From Phenylobacterium sp. (GTDB taxonomy: Bacteria > Pseudomonadota > Alphaproteobacteria > Caulobacterales > Caulobacteraceae): a stretch of DNA of 64,000 bases. Below the pieces are notes generated by a model. The model ran no database searches, was not told where the DNA came from, and saw only the letters and a list, made by a program, of their open reading frames with translations. Position numbers and translations under genes: made by a program. Of the stretch, positions 47,025-57,150 are shown in pieces. The stretch spans positions 1-64,000 of the forward strand of contig NZ_PNLB01000003.1 of the NCBI RefSeq assembly GCF_013822795.1, in the 5' to 3' direction. Within the stretch, counting starts at the first letter, position 1, and every line of letters begins with the position of its first letter.

Positions 47025-47150
47025 CCCTCTTGGGGGAGGTGGATCGAGGCGGAGCATCGAGACGGAGGGGGACCACTCTCGAAAAACGAGAGGCAAGGTC
47101 CCCCTCAGTCAGCCATTCGGCTGACAGCTCCCCCAGTGGGGGAGCAATTG
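47025..47150. repeat. Intergenic multi-hairpin interspersed repeat (REP/MITE-like)
   Basis: CTCCCCTCTTGGGGGAG ... GGGGGACCactctcgaaaaacgagaggcaaGGTCCCCC ... GTCAGCCattcGGCTGAC ... CTCCCCCAGTGGGGGAG. Confidence 0.6.
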
Positions 47151-47153
47151 AGG

Positions 47154-47939
47154 TCAGTCCGCCACCGGCACCGTGTAGTTCAGCGCCAGCCGGCCGCCGT
47201 CGGGATAGATGGTCTGGCCGGTGATGTAGGAGCTGTCGTCGCTGGCCAGGAACACCGCCACCTTGCCGACCTCGTCGGCCTCGCCGAAGCGGCCCAGCGG
47301 CGTGCGCTGCAGCACCCTGCGGCGAGCGTCGTCGTCCTCCAGCACGCCCTTCAAGATGTCGGTGACGATCGTGCCCGGACCGATGGCGTTCACCCGCACG
47401 CCATGCGGCGCAAGGCCCAGGGCCATGGCCTTGGTCAGCTGCGCCAGGCCGCCCTTGGAGGTCACGTAGGCCAACTGGCCGGGGATGGCGAGCACGGCGT
47501 TGATCGAGGACATGTTGATGATCGAGCCCTTGATCTTGGCGTCGACCATGTGCCGCGCGACCGTCTGGCCGACGACGAACGGGGCGCGCAGGTTCACCGT
47601 CATCACCCGGTCGAAGTCGGCCAGGTCGGCGTCCAGGATATCGCCCGGGACCAACATGCCGGCGTTGTTGACCAGCACGTCGATCCGTCCCAGCAGAGCG
47701 GCGGCGCGGATCACCGCCTTGCGCGCCGCCTCGGCGTCGGCGAGGTCGCAGGCCAGAGCATGGACCTTGCGGCCGCTGGCCTCGGCCAACGCCTCGGCGG
47801 CGGCGATCACCCGCGCCTCGTCGAGGTCGAGGAGGACGAGATCGCAGCCCTCGGCGGCAAAGGCGCGCGCGCAGCCCAGGCCGATGCCGCCGGCCGCGCC
47901 GGTGATGAGCGCCGAGCGCCCGGAGAGGCGGCCGCTCAC
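47154..47939 (-). CDS. SDR family oxidoreductase
   Basis: [47 protein letters not shown]. Confidence 0.92.
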   Translation of the reverse strand: MSGRLSGRSALITGAAGGIGLGCARAFAAEGCDLVLLDLDEARVIAAAEALAEASGRKVHALACDLADAEAARKAVIRAAALLGRIDVLVNNAGMLVPGDILDADLADFDRVMTVNLRAPFVVGQTVARHMVDAKIKGSIINMSSINAVLAIPGQLAYVTSKGGLAQLTKAMALGLAPHGVRVNAIGPGTIVTDILKGVLEDDDARRRVLQRTPLGRFGEADEVGKVAVFLASDDSSYITGQTIYPDGGRLALNYTVPVAD

Positions 47940-48376
47940 CACGCCCCCGTGTTCGGCATCGAGGCCCAGGGCTCGGCCGGCTCTTTGCGCGGACCGGCCT
48001 GCAGCAGTTCGATCGAGATGCCGTCGGGCGAGCGCACGAAGGCCATGTGGCCGTCGCGCGGCGGACGATTGATGGTCACCCCGCCATCGGCCAGGCGCTG
48101 GCACGTCGCGTAGATGTCGTCGACCGCGTAGGCCAGGTGCCCGAAGTTGCGGCCGCCCTGATAGTCCTCCGGATCCCAGTTGTAGGTCAGCTCGACCATC
48201 GGGGCCTTGGCGGCCAAGGCCGCTTCGCGGTCGCCCGGGGCGCAGAGGAAGACCAGGGTGAATCGCCCGCCCGGGTTCTCTGCGCGGGAAACTTCGACCA
48301 AGCCGAGCTTGGCGCAGTAAAAGTCGAGCGAAGCATCGAGGTCTGCGACCCTGACCATGGTGTGCAGGTATTTCAC
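47936..48376 (-). CDS. VOC family protein, lactoylglutathione lyase-like
   Basis: [26 protein letters not shown]...VELTYNW...[12 protein letters not shown]. Confidence 0.85.
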   Translation of the reverse strand: MKYLHTMVRVADLDASLDFYCAKLGLVEVSRAENPGGRFTLVFLCAPGDREAALAAKAPMVELTYNWDPEDYQGGRNFGHLAYAVDDIYATCQRLADGGVTINRPPRDGHMAFVRSPDGISIELLQAGPRKEPAEPWASMPNTGAW

Positions 48377-48627
48377 GGCGGCGTACTTTCCTTGCAGGCG
48401 ACGGATATTTGAGCGTCCGCGGCGTTAAAGAGCAAGCAAGGCCATGCTGCAATCATGCGGCGCCGGGGGCACATTATCCGTCCTTTAGGTTGTCTGTCCG
48501 CGATTTCATTTGCAGTCGCAGAACAGCGGCATCAGAAGACGCTAAAACCTGATTTCTGCGGTCCGGGCATACGACTGCGATTCAGATGCGGTCGCGACTT
48601 CGTTGCTGCCCGGGGGGAAACGACTGA

Positions 48628-49692
48628 ATGCGAGTAAAATCACAGTACCTGTTTGTGATCGCGGTGGTGGTGGTGCTGGTGCTGGCCTTCAGCATCGGGA
48701 CGATCGTGAGCCGTGCGGGCAAGGGCAAGGCCGAGGCCAAGACCACCGGCGCCGGCGCCCTGCCGACCGTGCAGGCGGTCCTCACCCCTGAAGCGACACA
48801 CGAATACGCCGTGGCGATCCGCGGCCGCACCGAGGCGGCGCGCAGCGTCGTGGTTCGTTCGGAGACCGCCGGCGTCGTCGCCGCCACCCCCGCCGTCGAA
48901 GGCTCGTTCGTGCGCAAGGGCACGGTGCTCTGCCGGCTGAACGTCGACGCCCGCCAAGCGACGCTGGACCAGGCGCGCGCCAACATGCGCTCGCGCCAGC
49001 TGCAGCAGAAGGCTTCGGCCGACCTCGCCGCCAAGGGCTATCGCTCGCAAACCCAGGTCCTGCAGGACCAGGCCAACCTGGACGCCGCCTCGGCGACGGT
49101 CCGCCAGGCCGAGCTGGGCGTCGAGCAGATGAGCATCCGCGCGCCGTTCGACGGCGTGTTCGACAAGCGCGACGCCGAGGTCGGCGCCTATCTGGCGCCG
49201 GGTCAGCCCTGCGGCACGATGATCGAGCTCAATCCGCTGCTGATCGTCGGCGACCTGCCCGAGACCGAGACCTCCAAGGTCAAGATCGGGTCGAGCGCCA
49301 GCGCTCAGCTCACCTCCGGCGAGACCCTGACCGGCAAGGTGCGCTACGCCGCCCGCGAGGCCGACGCCCAGACCCGCACCTATCGCATCGAGATCACCAC
49401 CGCGAACCCGCAGATGACCCGCTCGGGCCTGTCGGCGGCGGTGCGGATCAACAGCGGCTCGGGCCCGGCCCACCTGGTGCCGCTGTCGACGCTGGTGCTG
49501 GACGCGAGCGGACGCCAGGGCGTTCGCTACGTGCTGGCTGACGACAAGGTCGCGTTCGCGCCGGTCAAGGTGTTGGAGGAGACCCCGCAAGGCATCTGGG
49601 TGACCGGCCTGAAGGGCCCGGTCCGTGTGATCACCGTCGGCCAGTCGTACGTGGCCGAGGGGCAGAAGGTTCGAGTGGCCGCGGCGCGCTAG
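48628..49692 (+). CDS. RND efflux periplasmic adaptor subunit
   Basis: VVRSETAGVVAATPAVEGSFVRKGTVLCRLN, IRAPFDGVFDKRDAEVGAYLAPGQP. Confidence 0.9.
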   Translation: MRVKSQYLFVIAVVVVLVLAFSIGTIVSRAGKGKAEAKTTGAGALPTVQAVLTPEATHEYAVAIRGRTEAARSVVVRSETAGVVAATPAVEGSFVRKGTVLCRLNVDARQATLDQARANMRSRQLQQKASADLAAKGYRSQTQVLQDQANLDAASATVRQAELGVEQMSIRAPFDGVFDKRDAEVGAYLAPGQPCGTMIELNPLLIVGDLPETETSKVKIGSSASAQLTSGETLTGKVRYAAREADAQTRTYRIEITTANPQMTRSGLSAAVRINSGSGPAHLVPLSTLVLDASGRQGVRYVLADDKVAFAPVKVLEETPQGIWVTGLKGPVRVITVGQSYVAEGQKVRVAAAR

Positions 49693-49722
49693 GCGCGCCC
49701 CTGCTCATCAGGAGACGAGGCT

Positions 49723-52700
49723 ATGATCGGACCTCTGATCGACGGCGCGATCAAACGGCGCAAGGTGGTGCTGGCCGTTACGCTGATCGCCAGCCTGTTC
49801 GGGTTCTTTGCGTATCTGTCGATGCCGCGGGAATCCAACCCGAACATCGACTTCCCGTTCATCACCGTGGTGGTGCCCTATCCCGGCGTCAGTCCCGAGG
49901 ACGCCGAGCGCCTGCTCGTGCGGCCGCTGGAGACCGAGCTGCAGACGATCGAGGGCGTCAAGGAGATGAACGCGGTCGCCCGCCAGAGCATGGCGATCGT
50001 GAACCTGGAGTTCGAAGCCGACTTCAACAAGGACAAGGCCCTGGGCGAGGTCCGCGCCAAGGTCGACCTGGCCCGCGGCAAGTTCCCGCCCGACGCCGAG
50101 GAGCCGATCATCGAGGAGGCCAACGCCTCTGGCGAGCCGATCATCGGCATCGTGCTGTCCGGCGCGGCCCCCGAACGCACGCTGTTCCAGATCTCGCGCA
50201 GCCTGCAGGACCGGCTGGAGAGCACCCCCGGCGTGCTCGAGGTCTATCTGAACGGCGGCCGTGAGGAGCTGCTGGAAGTCACCATCGACCCCGTGCGCAT
50301 GGAGGCGGCCAACGTCTCCCCCGGCGAGCTGGCGCAGGTGATCGGCCGCAACAACCAGCTGGTTCCGGCCGGCAACCTGGAATCCGGGGCCGGCAAGTTC
50401 GCGGTCAAGGTGCCCGGCGTGGTCAACCAGCCGGCCGACATCCTGGCGCTGCCGATCAAGAAGAACGGCGACCGGCTGATCACGGTCGGCGACATCGGCG
50501 ACGTGCGGCGGACCTTCAAGGAAGCCAACTACATCACCCGCTTCAACGGCCAGCCGGCCTTCTCGGTGGACGTCGCCAAGCGCTCGGGGGCCAACGTCCT
50601 CGACACCGTCAAGGAGGTCCGCAAGGTCGTCGCCGAGGAGCAGAAGCGTTGGCCCGAGACGGTCAAGGTCTCCTACATCTTCGACGAAAGCGACTTCATC
50701 GGCCGCACCCTGGTGGTGCTGGAGAGCGGGCTGCTGATCGCCACCATCCTGGTCATGCTGATCATTGTGGCGACGCTCGGCATCCGCCAGGGGCTGATGG
50801 TGGGCGCGGCGATCCCGGCCTGCTTCATGCTGGCCTTCCTGATGCTCAACGCCACCGGCGTGACCCTGAACCAGATGGTCATGTTCGGGCTGGTGCTGGC
50901 GGTCGGCATCCTGGTCGACGGCGGCATCGTGGTGGTCGAGTACGCCGACCGGAAGATGGCCGAGGGCATGTCGAAGGAAGAGGCCTTCGCCGCGGCCGGC
51001 AAGCGGATGTTCTGGCCGGTGCTCAACGGCACCCTGACGACGCTCTGCGCCTTCCTGCCGTTCCTGTTCTGGAACTCGATCCCCGGCAAGTTCATGAGCT
51101 TCCTGCCCATGACGCTGTTCTACGTGCTGGGCGCGTCGATCTTCATCGCGTTGATCTTCACCCCGGCCCTGGGCTCGATCTTCGGGCGCAAGGCGGCGGT
51201 CGACGAGGCGCATCTGGCCGAGATCGAGAAGTCAGAACGCGGCGACCCGCGCGAGATGACCGGCTTCATGGGCTGGTACGCGCGCACGATCGACGTCCTG
51301 GGCCGGCACCCGACCACGACCATGTTCACCACCCTGGCGGTGATCATCGTGGTGGTGATCGCCTTCCGGGCCGAGAACAAGCCGACCGAGTTCTTCCTGC
51401 AGCAGGACCCCGAATACGTCTCGGTCTACGTCAAAGCGCGGGGCAACCTGTCGCCGCAGGCCCAGGACCAGATCGTGCGCCAGGTCGAGAACCGGCTGAT
51501 CGGGCAGAAGGGCGTCAATTCGATCTTCGTGCGCTCGGGCACGGCCAGCCCCGGCGGCGGGCCGAACTCGATCCCCAACGACACCATCGGCCGTATCAGC
51601 CTGGACTTCGTCGACTACGAAGATCGGCTGGCGCTCGGCTTGGTCGGCAAGGATATCGCCAACGAGGTCCGCAAGCGTGTCGCCAATATCCCCGGCGTCG
51701 AGGTCGAGGTGCGCGAACCGCAGGGCGGACCGCCCACCGGCAAGGACGTGCAGGTCGAACTGCGCAGCCAGGACCCGGCGGCGCTCAACAAGGCGGCCGA
51801 CATCGTCAAGGCCAAGCTGGCCGCCGACCGGCAGTTGCACGAGCTGGAGGACAACCGCACCTCGCCCGGCATCGAGTGGAACATGACCGTCGACCGCGAG
51901 GCGGCGGGCCGCTACGGCGTCGACGTGCTGACCGTCGGCCAGGCGATCCAGTTCGTCACCGGCGGCGTGCTGGTCGGACGCTTCCGCCCCGACGACGCCG
52001 ACGATGAGTTGGACATCCGTGTCCGCTTCCCGCCTGAAAGCCGCAACGTGGCGGCGTTCGACACTCTGAAGATCCCGACCCAGTTCGGCCCGGTGCCGGC
52101 CAGCTACTTCATCAAGCTGGCCCCCGCCCAGCAGGTGACCACGATCCAGCGCCGCGACGGCCAGCGCCTGGCGGTCATCCAGGCCAACACCGTCGAAGGC
52201 GTGGCGGCGAGCCACAAGATCTCGGAGCTGCGGCCCTGGCTGGAAAAGGCCAACATCGATCCGAACGTGCGCTGGAAGTTCACCGGCGCCGACGAGGAAG
52301 GCCAGGAGGCGGCGAAGTTCTTCGTCACCGCCATGGCGGTGTCGCTGTTCCTGATGGGCGTGATCCTGCTCTGGCAGTTCAACTCGTTCTACGGCGTGGT
52401 GGTGACGCTGTCGGCGGTGGCGCTGTCGACGGTCGGCGTGCTGCTGGGCGTGGTGGTCAACATCCACCACACGTTCGACTACATCTCGGTGATCATGCTG
52501 GGGACCGGGGTCGTGGCCCTGGCCGGGGTGGTCGTCGGGCACAACATCGTGCTGGTCGACACCTACTACCAGCTGCGCCGGGCCGGCTTCCCGGCCGACG
52601 AGGCGGCTGTGCGCGCCGCCACCCAGCGGTTCCGGCCGGTGATGCTGACCACGCTGGTGACGGTCGTCGGGCTGCTGCCGCTGATGTTCCAGCTGCACCC

Positions 52701-52959
52701 GAACTTCCACGGCATGCACATGGAGTACAAGGCGCCTGGGTCGGAGTGGTGGGTGCAGTTGTCTGGCGCGGTGGTCTGGGGGCTGTCGTTCGCCACCCTG
52801 CTGACGCTGATCCTGACGCCGGTGATGCTGGCTGCGCCGAAGGTCTATGGCCGGCGGTTCGGCTGGCTGGGCCAACGGCTCGGCCTGCGCCGCCGCAAGC
52901 CCCGTCCCGACGCCTTCGCCGGCGCCGCCGAGGGCGAGATCCCGAAGGCCGCCGAGTAG
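49723..52959 (+). CDS. RND efflux permease (AcrB/HAE family)
   Basis: MPRESNPNIDFPFITVVVPYPGVSPEDAERLLVRPLE; 1078 aa; internal VLAVGILVDGGIVVVEYADRKMAEG. Confidence 0.93.
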   Translation: MIGPLIDGAIKRRKVVLAVTLIASLFGFFAYLSMPRESNPNIDFPFITVVVPYPGVSPEDAERLLVRPLETELQTIEGVKEMNAVARQSMAIVNLEFEADFNKDKALGEVRAKVDLARGKFPPDAEEPIIEEANASGEPIIGIVLSGAAPERTLFQISRSLQDRLESTPGVLEVYLNGGREELLEVTIDPVRMEAANVSPGELAQVIGRNNQLVPAGNLESGAGKFAVKVPGVVNQPADILALPIKKNGDRLITVGDIGDVRRTFKEANYITRFNGQPAFSVDVAKRSGANVLDTVKEVRKVVAEEQKRWPETVKVSYIFDESDFIGRTLVVLESGLLIATILVMLIIVATLGIRQGLMVGAAIPACFMLAFLMLNATGVTLNQMVMFGLVLAVGILVDGGIVVVEYADRKMAEGMSKEEAFAAAGKRMFWPVLNGTLTTLCAFLPFLFWNSIPGKFMSFLPMTLFYVLGASIFIALIFTPALGSIFGRKAAVDEAHLAEIEKSERGDPREMTGFMGWYARTIDVLGRHPTTTMFTTLAVIIVVVIAFRAENKPTEFFLQQDPEYVSVYVKARGNLSPQAQDQIVRQVENRLIGQKGVNSIFVRSGTASPGGGPNSIPNDTIGRISLDFVDYEDRLALGLVGKDIANEVRKRVANIPGVEVEVREPQGGPPTGKDVQVELRSQDPAALNKAADIVKAKLAADRQLHELEDNRTSPGIEWNMTVDREAAGRYGVDVLTVGQAIQFVTGGVLVGRFRPDDADDELDIRVRFPPESRNVAAFDTLKIPTQFGPVPASYFIKLAPAQQVTTIQRRDGQRLAVIQANTVEGVAASHKISELRPWLEKANIDPNVRWKFTGADEEGQEAAKFFVTAMAVSLFLMGVILLWQFNSFYGVVVTLSAVALSTVGVLLGVVVNIHHTFDYISVIMLGTGVVALAGVVVGHNIVLVDTYYQLRRAGFPADEAAVRAATQRFRPVMLTTLVTVVGLLPLMFQLHPNFHGMHMEYKAPGSEWWVQLSGAVVWGLSFATLLTLILTPVMLAAPKVYGRRFGWLGQRLGLRRRKPRPDAFAGAAEGEIPKAAE

Positions 52960-52963
52960 CGGG

Positions 52964-53254
52964 TCAGACTTCGCGCGCCAGCCGGCGGCGGTTGGCGCGC
53001 ACCCGGCGGCGGTAGAGCGCCATCGCCTTGGTCGGGCCGGCATGCGGCGAACCGCTCATGGCCCCGAGCGCGAGCTCGGTCTGGGCGGCCATGGCGGCGG
53101 ACACCTTCTCGGCCACCATGCGCTGAGCCTCGGCCGCGGCCCCTGCCCCGCCCCCGGCCAGCTTCATCATGCGCAGCGCCACCACCTGGCTCGACTCGGC
53201 CCCGAGCCAGAAGGCGTCCATCGACAGCTTCAGCCAGGGATTGGGATTGAACAT
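52964..53254 (-). CDS. Small hypothetical protein (phasin-like helical)
   Basis: MFNPNPWLKLSMDAFWLGAESSQVVALRMMKLAGG...AEAQRMVAEKVSAAMAAQ. Confidence 0.55.
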   Translation of the reverse strand: MFNPNPWLKLSMDAFWLGAESSQVVALRMMKLAGGGAGAAAEAQRMVAEKVSAAMAAQTELALGAMSGSPHAGPTKAMALYRRRVRANRRRLAREV

Positions 53255-53310
53255 CGGCGTGGCCTTGCGAAACCTGAGGGCCGGACCCTAGACCCAGTGG
53301 AGGCGCCGCG

Positions 53311-55146
53311 TCACGCCTCGCGGGTCTGACGACGCCAAAGAGCCGCATACTCGCCGCCCTTCTCGAGCAGTTCGGCATGGCGGCCGCGCTCGACGATGCG
53401 GCCGCGGCGCAGGACCAGGATCAGGTCGGCGTCGACGATGGTCGACAAGCGGTGCGCGATGACCAAGGTCGTGCGGCCGGCGCGGACCTTGCGCAGCGTC
53501 TCCTGGATCGCCGCTTCGGTCGGCCCGTCGAGGGCGCTGGTCGCCTCGTCCAGGATCAGCAGCCGCGGATCGGCCAGCAGGGCGCGAGCGATGCCGACGC
53601 GCTGGCGCTCGCCGCCCGAAAGCTTCAGACCGCGCTCGCCGACCAGGGTCGACAGCCCGTTCGGCAGGCTGTCGATGAAGCCGCCCAGCTCGGCGGCGTC
53701 AGCCGCGGCGCGGATCTCGGCCAGGCTGGCGCCGGGCCGCGCGAAGGCGATGTTGGCGGCCATGGTGTCGTTGAACAGCGCCACGTCCTGGGGCACCAGG
53801 GCGATCGCCTGACGCAGCGAGCTCTGCTGGACCTTTCGCAGGTCCACGCCGTCGAGGGTGATGCTTCCGCTCTGCGGATCGATCAGGCGCAGGGCCAGGC
53901 GGATGGCCGTGGTCTTGCCGGCCCCCGACGGACCGACCAGCGCCACCGTCGCGCCGGGCGGGGCGTGGAAGCTGACGTCGATCAGGCCGGTGGAGCGGGC
54001 GTCGTGGCGGAACTCCACGTCTTCGAACACGATCTCGGCCCCGCGGCCGCTGGCAGGCGGCAGCGGCCGGGCGTCGGGCGCATCGACGATATCCGGCTTC
54101 ACGGCGCGCAGCTGGACCATCTGCTCCATGTCGATGAAGGCCTGGCGGATCTCGCGGTAGTTGAAGCCCAGCATGTTGAGCGGCCCGTAGATGCCGATCA
54201 GCAGCAGGATCGCCATGGTCACATCGCCGATCCGCATGCGGCCGTTGATGACCTCGTAGCCGGCCATCACCGTCATCAGCGCCAAGCCCAGGTTCAGCAC
54301 CACCGCCTGGATGGCGTTGAGCATGGCCAGCGAGGCGTTGGCGCGGACGCCGGCGCGGACATAGTCGGCCATGGCCGCCTCGTAGCGGTCGACGGTGCGA
54401 TCCTCCGAACCGAAGGTCTTCACGGTCTCGTAGTTCAGCAGCGCGTCCACCGACAGGCCGGCGCTGCGGCTGTCGGCTTCGTTCAGTTCGCGCCTGTGGC
54501 TGAGCCGCCAGTCGGTGATCTTGAAGGTCAGCACAGCATAGAGGACGATGGTGACAAGAGCCGTCGCCGCGAACCGCCAATCCAGACGCATGGCCATCAC
54601 CGCCATGGCCAGCACCAGCTCGATCGCCGTCGGCCCGAGGTTGAACACCACGCTACGCATCAGGAAGTCGGTGGACCGCGCGCCGCGATCGATGACCCGC
54701 GCCAGCGAGCCGGTCTGCTTGCCCTGGTGGTAGTCCAGCCCCAGAGCCAGGGTGTGGGCGAAGGTCTCGGTGGCCGCCTTGGCCATGGTCGACTGGGCGA
54801 CCACGGTGAAGATCATGTCGCGCAGGTTCGGCGCGAAGGCCGACACCAGCCGCAAGGCCGTAAAGGCTAGCGCCAGCATGACGAAGTCGACGCCCAGCGA
54901 GGCGGCCTGCCCGGCCCCGGGGGCCAGGCGGTTGATCGCCTCGCCCAGCGCGACCGGCGCGGCCACGCCCGCCGCCTTGCCCGCAAACACCAGGGCCAAG
55001 GACGCGACCACGCGCCAGCCCAGGCCGGGCGCGCCCGAGCGCATGACCAGCGCCGCCAGGTCGCGCATGGAGCGCCAGAAATCGAACTTCACCGAGGCCG
55101 GGGCGATGGCGTCGGGCTGGCGGCGGGCGGCCATAGCCGGGGTCAT
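53311..55146 (-). CDS. ABC exporter, ATM1/HMT1-like fused permease-ATPase
   Basis: ALVGPSGAGKTTAIRLALRLIDPQSG Walker A, LSGGERQRVGIARALLADPRLLILDEATSALD signature and Walker B. Confidence 0.92.
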   Translation of the reverse strand: MTPAMAARRQPDAIAPASVKFDFWRSMRDLAALVMRSGAPGLGWRVVASLALVFAGKAAGVAAPVALGEAINRLAPGAGQAASLGVDFVMLALAFTALRLVSAFAPNLRDMIFTVVAQSTMAKAATETFAHTLALGLDYHQGKQTGSLARVIDRGARSTDFLMRSVVFNLGPTAIELVLAMAVMAMRLDWRFAATALVTIVLYAVLTFKITDWRLSHRRELNEADSRSAGLSVDALLNYETVKTFGSEDRTVDRYEAAMADYVRAGVRANASLAMLNAIQAVVLNLGLALMTVMAGYEVINGRMRIGDVTMAILLLIGIYGPLNMLGFNYREIRQAFIDMEQMVQLRAVKPDIVDAPDARPLPPASGRGAEIVFEDVEFRHDARSTGLIDVSFHAPPGATVALVGPSGAGKTTAIRLALRLIDPQSGSITLDGVDLRKVQQSSLRQAIALVPQDVALFNDTMAANIAFARPGASLAEIRAAADAAELGGFIDSLPNGLSTLVGERGLKLSGGERQRVGIARALLADPRLLILDEATSALDGPTEAAIQETLRKVRAGRTTLVIAHRLSTIVDADLILVLRRGRIVERGRHAELLEKGGEYAALWRRQTREA

Positions 55147-55153
55147 GGGCAGG

Positions 55154-55939
55154 TCACTTCAACAGGATGGTCGACTGGACCCCGCCGCCCGGCGTCATCC
55201 AGTCGACACGCAGGCCAGCCGCCACCGAGGCGGCGCGGAACGGGCCGCTGGAAAGCGCCGCCGCCGGGGTCGCTTCGATCTCCACCGGGTTTTCGGTGGC
55301 GTCGCCGAAGACGTCGATCTGCCGCCGACCCGGCTCCAGCTGCTGGGTCAGGGACAGGACATAGCGGCCACGCGCGTCGGCCCGGCCCTCGGCGAGCTTG
55401 CGGCCGTCGACATGGACGCTGAGCGCCGCGCCGGCCGGCGCGCGGCCGGACACCACCGCCCCGCCCTCACGGTCGAAATCGACGGCGTCGAGGTCGTTCT
55501 TCCCGGTGCGGCCGACCCGCAGAGCGCCGGTTCCGGCCCGCAGCAGCGCCGCCTCGCCGTCGGGAGTGAGCAGCAGATACCCCTCGCTCTGCACCGTGCG
55601 CCCGCCGCCAGTCGCCGAGAGGCCGTAGATCTGCGGCTGGCTGCCGCGCGGCGCGGCCAGCCGCCAGGCGCCCTTGGCATCGGCTTCGGCGAACAGCGCC
55701 TTGCCCTCGGGCGTCGCCAGGCGCACCTGCGAGGAGCCGGGGGCCGAGCCGCTGATCTGCAGGCTGTCGCCGTCGAGCCGCACCGCGCTGACCTGCGGCG
55801 GGGCCAGATAGCCGACGTCGGTCTGGGCCGGCGCGCTGTTGGCGGCCGACGAAGCGCCGGGCGCAGGGTCCTGGCCGCAGGCGGCCAGACCGAGGGCGAG
55901 CGCCGCCAGAAGCGGCGGATGAAGCGGGACTCGGCGCAG
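55154..55939 (-). CDS. Hypothetical lipoprotein, probable CTG start
   Basis: Extending the ORF upstream gives (CTG)RRVPLHPPLLAALALGLAACGQDPAPGASSAANSAPAQ with a LAAC lipobox; AGGGAG Shine-Dalgarno 7 nt before CTG; no ATG/GTG/TTG between the in-frame upstream stop and the signal peptide. Confidence 0.6.
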   Translation of the reverse strand: MRRVPLHPPLLAALALGLAACGQDPAPGASSAANSAPAQTDVGYLAPPQVSAVRLDGDSLQISGSAPGSSQVRLATPEGKALFAEADAKGAWRLAAPRGSQPQIYGLSATGGGRTVQSEGYLLLTPDGEAALLRAGTGALRVGRTGKNDLDAVDFDREGGAVVSGRAPAGAALSVHVDGRKLAEGRADARGRYVLSLTQQLEPGRRQIDVFGDATENPVEIEATPAAALSSGPFRAASVAAGLRVDWMTPGGGVQSTILLK

Positions 55940-56029
55940 CTTGAAACTCCCTGGTTCTCGGCCTAGCTAATCGGTCTTTCCCGGCGCCTCTGCAAGCGCG
56001 CCGCGTTGATTCTCCAGGAGCTTCATCAA

Positions 56030-56632
56030 ATGGGCGACGCGCCCGACCGCCTCGACTCTGTCTGCGTCTTCTGCGGCTCTTCAGATGCGGCCGATCCGGC
56101 CCTGCTGGCCAGCGCCGCCGAGCTCGGACGCGGGCTGGCGGCGGCCGACCTGACGATGATCTACGGCGGCGGCGGGGTCGGCCTGATGGGCGCCTGCGCG
56201 GTCGCCGCGCACGAGGCCGGCGGCAAGGTTCTGGGCATCATCCCGGCCTTTCTGAAGGAGCGTGAGCGTCGCCTCGACGTGGTCGAGACGGTGGTCGTGG
56301 AGTCGATGCACGAGCGCAAGATGATGATGTTCGAGCGCTCCGACGGCTTCGTCGTGCTGCCCGGCGGCATCGGCACGCTGGAAGAGGTGGTCGAGCTGCT
56401 GTCCTGGCGACGCCTCGACCTGCATGGCAAGCCGGTGGTGTTCTACAATCCGGACGGCTTCTGGGAGCCGCTGTTCCACCTGTTCCAGCACACCGTCGAC
56501 CAACACCTGACGCCGCCCAGCTTCATGGAGAGCTGGGCGGCGGTGGATACGATCGAGGACGTCATCCCGGCCTTGCGCCGCGGCATGCCGATCGGCCCGG
56601 ACGCCGCGCCGGACGTCGCCCAACTGACCTAG
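56030..56632 (+). CDS. LOG family (TIGR00730) Rossmann-fold protein
   Basis: VCVFCGSSDAADP, MIYGGGGVGLMGACA, VLPGGIGTLEEV (PGGxGTxxE). Confidence 0.93.
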   Translation: MGDAPDRLDSVCVFCGSSDAADPALLASAAELGRGLAAADLTMIYGGGGVGLMGACAVAAHEAGGKVLGIIPAFLKERERRLDVVETVVVESMHERKMMMFERSDGFVVLPGGIGTLEEVVELLSWRRLDLHGKPVVFYNPDGFWEPLFHLFQHTVDQHLTPPSFMESWAAVDTIEDVIPALRRGMPIGPDAAPDVAQLT

Positions 56633-57150
56633 GGGCGCATCCGCTCCAGCAGCACGACTTCGCCGTGGTAGTCGGCGCGGGCGTATTCGCGGAAGCCGGC
56701 CTTGTCGGCGGCGCGGAGGGACGGCGCGTTCTGCGGATTGATCATGCAGACCGTGCGCGCGCCGGCCAGATTGGCGTCCGCCCAGGCCAGGGCCGCGGCG
56801 ATCGCCTCGCTAGCATAGCCCTTGCCGTGGACGGCGGGGCTCAGCACCCAGCCCATTTCCGGCGTGTCGCCGAAGCCCGGCTCGAAGCTGCGCATGAAGT
56901 CGGCCAGGCCGAGTTCGCCGACGAAGCGGCCGCTAGACTTCTCGCAGACCGCCCAGAAGCCGAAGCCCATCTCGCGCCAATGGCCGACATAGCGCAGCAG
57001 CCGGGCCCAGGATTCCTCACGGGTGAAGGCGCGGCCGCCGATGAAGCGGACGACCTCGGGATCGCTCCACAGCGCCGCGCAGACGTCGAGATCGGCCTTG
57101 GCGTGCGGCCGCAGCACCAGCCGCTCCGTCTCGATGACCGGCGCGATCAC
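56629..57150 (-). CDS. GNAT family N-acetyltransferase (RimJ/RimL-like)
   Basis: ETERLVLRPHAKADLDVCAALWSDPEVVRFIGG...GKGYASEAIAAALAWA; GTG start. Confidence 0.88.
   Translation of the reverse strand: MIAPVIETERLVLRPHAKADLDVCAALWSDPEVVRFIGGRAFTREESWARLLRYVGHWREMGFGFWAVCEKSSGRFVGELGLADFMRSFEPGFGDTPEMGWVLSPAVHGKGYASEAIAAALAWADANLAGARTVCMINPQNAPSLRAADKAGFREYARADYHGEVVLLERMRP

Noticed and set aside
47025-47150. CRISPR-like repeats
   Set aside because: Repeats are inverted and clustered once; no regular direct repeats with unique spacers and no cas genes
51232-53043. 603-aa minus-strand ORF opposite the RND permease
   Set aside because: Antisense artefact, His/Gln/Arg-rich with no domain
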